Shown: piece after piece, positions 7,562 to 11,360 of the stretch
How positions within the stretch are numbered: position 1 is the stretch's first letter
How the letters are laid out: each line of letters starts with the position of its first letter
NCBI GenBank assembly: GCA_947175285.1
Contig: CAMWMM010000109.1
Coordinates: 1-11,360 of the forward strand
Source of the DNA: an uncultured Lachnospiraceae bacterium
GTDB lineage: Bacteria > Bacillota_A > Clostridia > Lachnospirales > Lachnospiraceae
DNA: 11,360 bases
Direction of reading: 5' to 3'
The notes under the pieces: model-generated
What the model was told of the DNA's origin: nothing
Databases searched by the model: none
The model's input: only the letters and a program-made list of their open reading frames with translations
Position numbers and translations under genes: made by a program

Positions 7562-8860
7562 GTGTCAAATTTAAATTCAAAATCAAGTACCGCCACCGTT
7601 TTTCCCGAACATGGACCTCTTGACGAAAACGGAAAGGAAATCCTGCTGTCGGTTAAGAACGTTGATATCACTTTTGGAAAAAAAGAAAATGCAGTCAAAG
7701 CCGTACAGAATGCTTCTTTTGATATTTATAAAGGAGAAACTTTTTCATTGGTAGGAGAATCCGGTTCCGGAAAGACTACTGTGGGACGGGCTGTTATTCG
7801 TGTTAATCCTCTTGCAGGCGGTGAAATTCTGTATAAAGGCGTCCGTATTTCAGGGAAAATTCCCCGTGTACTGGACCGTAAGGTGATTCGTAATATTCAG
7901 ATGGTATTTCAGGATCCTGCCGCTTCTTTAAATGACAGAGCGACGGTGGATTATATTATTTCAGAAGGACTGTACAATTTCCATCTCTATACAAGCAAGG
8001 CGGATCGTCAGCAAAAGGTGGAAACAATGATCAAAGAGGTAGGACTTCTGCCCGAACATCTGACCAGATACCCGCACGAGTTTTCCGGCGGACAGCGTCA
8101 GCGTATCGGTATCGCCCGCGCTATGGTTATGGAACCGGAGCTGGTAGTGGCGGACGAGCCTATTTCAGCGCTGGATGTGTCTATTCGTGCGCAGGTACTG
8201 AACCTGATGAAGAAATTCCAGCGTGAAAAAGAGATTACATATCTCTTTATTGCACATGATCTTTCTGTGGTAAGGTTTATTTCAGATCGTATCGGTGTTA
8301 TTTATAAGGGAAAAATTGTGGAGATTGCAGAGTCGGAGGAACTTTTCAACTTCCCGCTGCATCCATACACCCATTCCCTGATTTCGGCGATTCCCATTCC
8401 GGACCCGAAACTTGAGAAAAACAAAGTGCTCTACACATACGATCCTTCCATTCATGATTACAGCAATGAAGAACCGGAGTTAGTCAACATTGGTCATGAC
8501 CACTATGTATATGGAAGCAAAAAGGAGATTGAAGAGTATAAAGCCATTAGGGATAAGAATGAGCCCATTAAGTCCATTACCATTAATTTTTCAGGTACTG
8601 AGACTGCGCATAATGTGCAGGAGACGACAGCCGCTGAGGATGAGATTAAACTTCCGCCGGTTCATGATACGGGTAGTTTCCTCTATAAGCTTCTGTCATT
8701 CTTCCTGCCAATCCCCGGATTGATTGCAGCCTTTATTTTTAGGAAAATCAATCATATCCGCAATTACAGGGCATGTAAGAGCGGGGCTATAGCCGGTCTG
8801 ATTACCTTGGGCGTGATTGTGGTTATCTTCCTGCTGTTGATATTGTTGGCGGTAATATAA
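7562..8860 (+). CDS. oppF: Oligopeptide ABC transporter ATPase OppF with C-terminal membrane hairpin
   Basis: The second ATPase of the importer, 432 residues from GTG 7562. It carries Walker A GESGSGKT 65-72, Q-loop Q117 in [11 protein letters not shown], signature SGGQRQ 175-180, Walker B with D198-E199, switch H232, and the family tail [16 protein letters not shown] (267-282). The region [18 protein letters not shown]...[10 protein letters not shown] replaces the cysteine-bearing Fe-S tail of proteobacterial OppF, a form I remember from other Gram-positives. After a linker (about 335-370), residues 371-432 form two hydrophobic stretches, about 373-393 and 407-431, around a basic loop [16 protein letters not shown]. 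This PIPGLI...A-x-x-G-A-I-A-G pattern resembles small two-helix membrane modules found alone or at protein ends in Gram-positives. An ATPase of this family normally has no membrane segment, so the fusion is notable. It would tether OppF to the membrane. The last gene of the transporter, followed by a strong hairpin. Confidence 0.94.
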   Translation: MSNLNSKSSTATVFPEHGPLDENGKEILLSVKNVDITFGKKENAVKAVQNASFDIYKGETFSLVGESGSGKTTVGRAVIRVNPLAGGEILYKGVRISGKIPRVLDRKVIRNIQMVFQDPAASLNDRATVDYIISEGLYNFHLYTSKADRQQKVETMIKEVGLLPEHLTRYPHEFSGGQRQRIGIARAMVMEPELVVADEPISALDVSIRAQVLNLMKKFQREKEITYLFIAHDLSVVRFISDRIGVIYKGKIVEIAESEELFNFPLHPYTHSLISAIPIPDPKLEKNKVLYTYDPSIHDYSNEEPELVNIGHDHYVYGSKKEIEEYKAIRDKNEPIKSITINFSGTETAHNVQETTAAEDEIKLPPVHDTGSFLYKLLSFFLPIPGLIAAFIFRKINHIRNYRACKSGAIAGLITLGVIVVIFLLLILLAVI

Positions 8861-8878
8861 AAATTGAGTAAGCTATAT

Positions 8879-8909
8879 GGCGCACGGGAGTTATGAACTT
8901 CCGTGCGCC
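8879..8909 (+). terminator. Strong hairpin after oppF, likely partial terminator
   Basis: Bases 8879-8892 pair with 8896-8909 (GGCGCACGGGAGTT with AACTTCCGTGCGCC), a 14-bp stem with a single G-U pair and a 3-base ATG loop. It starts 18 bases after the oppF stop. The following bases (GTGTTAAAAG) lack a good T-run, so read-through into the next gene is possible. I see no convincing separate promoter between this hairpin and the next start. Confidence 0.7.
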
Positions 8910-8938
8910 GTGTTAAAAGAAGGCAAAAGAACCGGAAC

Positions 8939-8944
8939 AGGAGG
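8939..8944 (+). promoter_or_regulatory. Ribosome-binding site fixing a TTG start at 8951
   Basis: AGGAGG at 8939-8944 is 6 bases before an in-frame TTG at 8951. An upstream in-frame GTG at 8903 falls inside the post-oppF hairpin and has no ribosome-binding site. Confidence 0.75.
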
Positions 8945-8950
8945 TTTAAT

Positions 8951-10219
8951 TTGAGGGAAACCAGAACCGGAGGGAAAGGAAGAGACCTTCCGCATCCAAA
9001 ACCAGTGACTAAAATTGATATTCCCACAGAACACGGGAGACTGAGACTGATTCTGACCGTCATATTTTTGGTGGTGGGAGCTTTTTTTATTGCTTACGGT
9101 GTATCCAATTTGTCAGCGAAGGATTCAGGATGGAATGAAATTGAAGTGAATTCTTCGGAATTAAATTGCAGCAGCGATTTTGTCTTTCTGTATTGTCTGG
9201 GAGAGGACGGCGCTTCGGCAAAAGCGGAGAATAAAGAGCTTACTGCGCTTTATTCCGATGCCGCAGAATATGCTTTTCGGATGTTTACAAATGACGTAGG
9301 ATATGAGGATGTTCACAATATATACTATATCAACCGTCATCCGAACGAGGAGATGGAGATAGATGACGTCTTGTACCGGGCTTTTTCGCTGATTCGGGAA
9401 TCCGGAGACAGAAGCCTTTATCTGGCGCCCGTTTATGAACAATATGACGGTTTATTTCACTGTACGGAGGAATATCAGGCAGTGGAATATGATCCTTATC
9501 TGAATCAGGATGTGGCGGATTATTATGCCTCCATAGCCCGTTTTGCCAACGATACGCAGATGATAGATATGGAACTGCTTGGGGAAAACAGGATTTGTCT
9601 GCGGGTGGACGAGGAATATTTATCTTTCGCTTCAGAGAATGAGATTGAAAGTTTTATCGACTTTTATTGGATGAAGAACGCTTTTATTACCGACTATCTG
9701 GCGGAGGAAATACTTTCGGCAGGTTATTCCAGAGGCTGTATTTCCAGTGTTGACGGATTTACAAGGAATCTGGATTACAGCGGAGAACTTTATTCCTATA
9801 CTTTTTATGACGGGGAGGATTCTATGATTTACCCTGCGGCAAATGTACAATACAGCGGTCCTGCCGGCATAGTATATCTTCATGATTATGCATTGAACAG
9901 TGAGCAGCTTTTATTTTATGCATACCCGGACGGAGAGATACGCACACCCTATCTTGATACCAGAGACGGCTTCTGTAAGAGCGCCTGCAGTGACTTGGTG
10001 TGCTGCAGCAGTGAATTAGGCTGTAGTGAGATTTTGCTGCGCATATTGCCTGTCTATATCGTGGATACGCTTCAGAAAGACAGTCTGGCTGAATTGGCTG
10101 AAGAGGGAATTTTCTCTATTTACGGTGAAAACGGCAGGATTTGTTATAATGACGCCGGTCTGACGCTGACCGGATTGTATTGTGATGATGCGCAATATGA
10201 GACGTTTCTGGTGAAATGA
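8951..10219 (+). CDS. Membrane-anchored extracellular protein, degenerate ApbE-like
   Basis: A protein of 422 residues from TTG 8951. A short basic cytoplasmic tail is followed by one hydrophobic helix (about 33-53), and the rest should be outside the cell. The order of segments recalls ApbE, the FAD:protein FMN transferase: YYINRHPNEEMEIDDVLYRAF (125-145) as in 'S-x-x-x-x-x-N...v-v-s-e-l', a helix FITDYLAEEILSAGY (245-259) then SRGCISSVDGFTRNLD (260-275) as in 'aKGyavD..l...G...alv-GGn', and ALNSEQLLFYAYPDGEIRTPYLDTRDG (314-340) as in 'S-T-S-G-d-Y...G-x-x-x-H-I-x-D-P-x-T-G'. The key residues are altered, LNSEQL for STSGdY and LDTRDG for DP-x-TG, so catalysis is unlikely. The ectodomain has 12 cysteines, five of them within 342-358. 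The ApbE link is from remembered patterns and could be wrong; otherwise it is a hypothetical protein. It is 16 bases ahead of the next gene. Confidence 0.9.
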   Translation: MRETRTGGKGRDLPHPKPVTKIDIPTEHGRLRLILTVIFLVVGAFFIAYGVSNLSAKDSGWNEIEVNSSELNCSSDFVFLYCLGEDGASAKAENKELTALYSDAAEYAFRMFTNDVGYEDVHNIYYINRHPNEEMEIDDVLYRAFSLIRESGDRSLYLAPVYEQYDGLFHCTEEYQAVEYDPYLNQDVADYYASIARFANDTQMIDMELLGENRICLRVDEEYLSFASENEIESFIDFYWMKNAFITDYLAEEILSAGYSRGCISSVDGFTRNLDYSGELYSYTFYDGEDSMIYPAANVQYSGPAGIVYLHDYALNSEQLLFYAYPDGEIRTPYLDTRDGFCKSACSDLVCCSSELGCSEILLRILPVYIVDTLQKDSLAELAEEGIFSIYGENGRICYNDAGLTLTGLYCDDAQYETFLVK

Positions 10220-10235
10220 CTGTGGAGATTTATAA

Positions 10236-11360
10236 ATGATAACCGTACTAATAAACTGGACTTATATAGCTATAACAACTTATCTGTCAGGGAATGCCTG
10301 TATGCGCCTATTGGAGCGTCTGCTTCGGAAAAAAGGGGGAAACTGGCATAGAACGCCATTTTATGACCTCTTTGCAGGGATTATCTGCACTACCTGTTAT
10401 GCGCAGATTTACAGCCTTTTTGGCGGAGTAGGGAGTGGAGCCAATATCGGACTGTCGGCTTTCTGCCTGATTTATTTTGCCCTGTTCAGGAAAAATATTG
10501 CAAATGAATTTGTAAGCTGGTTTGGTGAGAAAAGAAAGGGGCTTATCTGTGTGTTGATTTTGGGAACGGCTGCTTATGCGCTTGCAACATCCGGAGCGCC
10601 CAAACTCATAGATACCGACTGGTATCATGCACAGACTATCCGTTGGATTGAAGAATACGGCTGTGTGACCGGTGTGGCGAATCTTTTTTACTCTCTGGGA
10701 TTTAACAGTGCACAGCACTATTTTGATGCGCTCTATAGTATGAAAGGTGTGTTTGGGATTTCTCTTCATGCGACCGGCGGTTATTTTGGAATTTTACTTC
10801 TGTTTCACGGGTTAATCCGGCTGGCAGGATGGACAACGCATAAACGCCATATTGGAGATGGCCTGGCGTTTGCGGAGGTGGTATATACCATTATTGTAAC
10901 CGCTTTTTATGCAGACCCTTACACAGATACTCTTCCGAACTGCCTTGTTTTCTTTATTCTTACCGAATGGATGATATTAATTGAGGCGGAGGAAAAGGAG
11001 GTCTTTCCTTATGCCTTTTTATGTATATTCGGCGTCTTTGCAACGGTGGTAAAAACTTCCGTAGTTATGGTGCTGCTGCTTTCGCTGCAGCCGGCCGTAT
11101 GGCTGTTTAAGGATAAAAGCTGGGGGAAAATTGCCGGCTATATACTTACCGGCATTTTGATTGCGCTTCCCTTTTTTATCACCAATGTACGGGTGACAGG
11201 TTATTTGGTATATCCGGTTAGCGTCGTGGATTTGTTTGATGTGCCGTGGAAGATAGATAGTGAGATTGTTAAATATTCGGTAGCCAGCATGATACATGAT
11301 GCCAGAGCGGTACAGGCGACAATGGACGAGGCATTGAACAGCGGGCTTGCATGGGTGCCG
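10236..11360 (+). CDS. LIC_10190-type polytopic membrane protein, 5' part (3' end outside window)
   Basis: The frame is open from ATG 10236 to the window end (375 residues), with GGAGA at 10224-10228, 7 bases upstream. The chain is very hydrophobic, with many membrane helices and short basic loops (RKKGGNWHR, GEKRKG). Two blocks fit the LIC_10190 (DUF8201) membrane family as I remember it: DTDWYHAQTIRWIEEYG...GVANLFYSLGFNSAQHYFDAL at about 126-164, and FITNVRVTGYLVYPVSVVDLF from about 314. The family is of unknown function. Its overall form, many helices with a conserved acidic and His-bearing loop near the N-terminus, resembles GT-C glycosyltransferases and polysaccharide-related membrane proteins, so a role in cell-surface glycan handling is a guess. 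It follows the ApbE-like gene by 16 bases and is probably in one operon with it. Confidence 0.88.
   Translation, partial: MITVLINWTYIAITTYLSGNACMRLLERLLRKKGGNWHRTPFYDLFAGIICTTCYAQIYSLFGGVGSGANIGLSAFCLIYFALFRKNIANEFVSWFGEKRKGLICVLILGTAAYALATSGAPKLIDTDWYHAQTIRWIEEYGCVTGVANLFYSLGFNSAQHYFDALYSMKGVFGISLHATGGYFGILLLFHGLIRLAGWTTHKRHIGDGLAFAEVVYTIIVTAFYADPYTDTLPNCLVFFILTEWMILIEAEEKEVFPYAFLCIFGVFATVVKTSVVMVLLLSLQPAVWLFKDKSWGKIAGYILTGILIALPFFITNVRVTGYLVYPVSVVDLFDVPWKIDSEIVKYSVASMIHDARAVQATMDEALNSGLAWVP

Noticed and set aside
8837..8880. Internal promoter before the ApbE-like gene
   Set aside because: TTGATA at 8837-8842 and nearby TA-rich stretches do not give a -35/-10 pair with 16-18 base spacing.
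8903..8950. GTG 8903 as the start of the ApbE-like gene
   Set aside because: It lies in the descending arm of the post-oppF hairpin without a ribosome-binding site; TTG 8951 has AGGAGG 6 bases upstream.
10308..10769. 153-residue open frame on the minus strand
   Set aside because: It lies wholly opposite the LIC_10190-type gene, has no ribosome-binding site that I can see and no recognisable domain; best read as a shadow of the coding strand.

Overview
The window comes from a low-to-moderate GC Gram-positive anaerobe of the Clostridia, most likely a Lachnospiraceae member. I infer this from the lipobox style (LTACG), the AGGAGG ribosome-binding sites, frequent GTG and TTG starts, and the distinctive form of the oligopeptide transporter. 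All genes lie on the + strand. I saw no tRNA, rRNA, CRISPR array, insertion sequence or phage gene.

Layout. Positions 1-606 hold the 3' part of a DUF4230-type protein. Positions 607-837 hold a consensus sigma-A promoter (TTGACA-N17-TATAAT), a GntR-operator-like palindrome just downstream of it, and a leader with several hairpins. Positions 838-8860 hold a complete five-gene ABC oligopeptide (Opp/Dpp) importer: a lipoprotein substrate-binding protein, two permeases and two ATPases. A strong hairpin separates oppA from oppBCDF, and the permease and ATPase genes overlap or abut. A second strong hairpin (8879-8909) follows oppF. After it come a membrane-anchored extracellular protein that looks like a degenerate ApbE (FAD:protein FMN transferase) and, 16 bases further on, the 5' part of a polytopic membrane protein of the LIC_10190 type, cut by the window edge.

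How the genes work together. OppA would capture peptides outside the cell, OppB/OppC form the channel, and OppD/OppF power import. The unusual part is how far four of the five subunits depart from textbook architecture. OppA appears circularly permuted: the segment that normally ends the fold sits after the lipobox, and the protein stops just after the GWGPDYGD motif. OppB has a roughly 270-residue extracellular insertion. OppD has a roughly 230-residue, coiled-coil-rich insertion between its Walker A and Q-loop, and its C-terminal Fe-S cysteines are gone. OppF carries a C-terminal two-helix membrane hairpin. OppC is near standard. This looks like a distinct Opp subclass, and it is the most interesting content here.

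The last two genes share tight spacing and probably a transcript, but their function is unknown. Family assignments come from remembered motifs; no database search was run.
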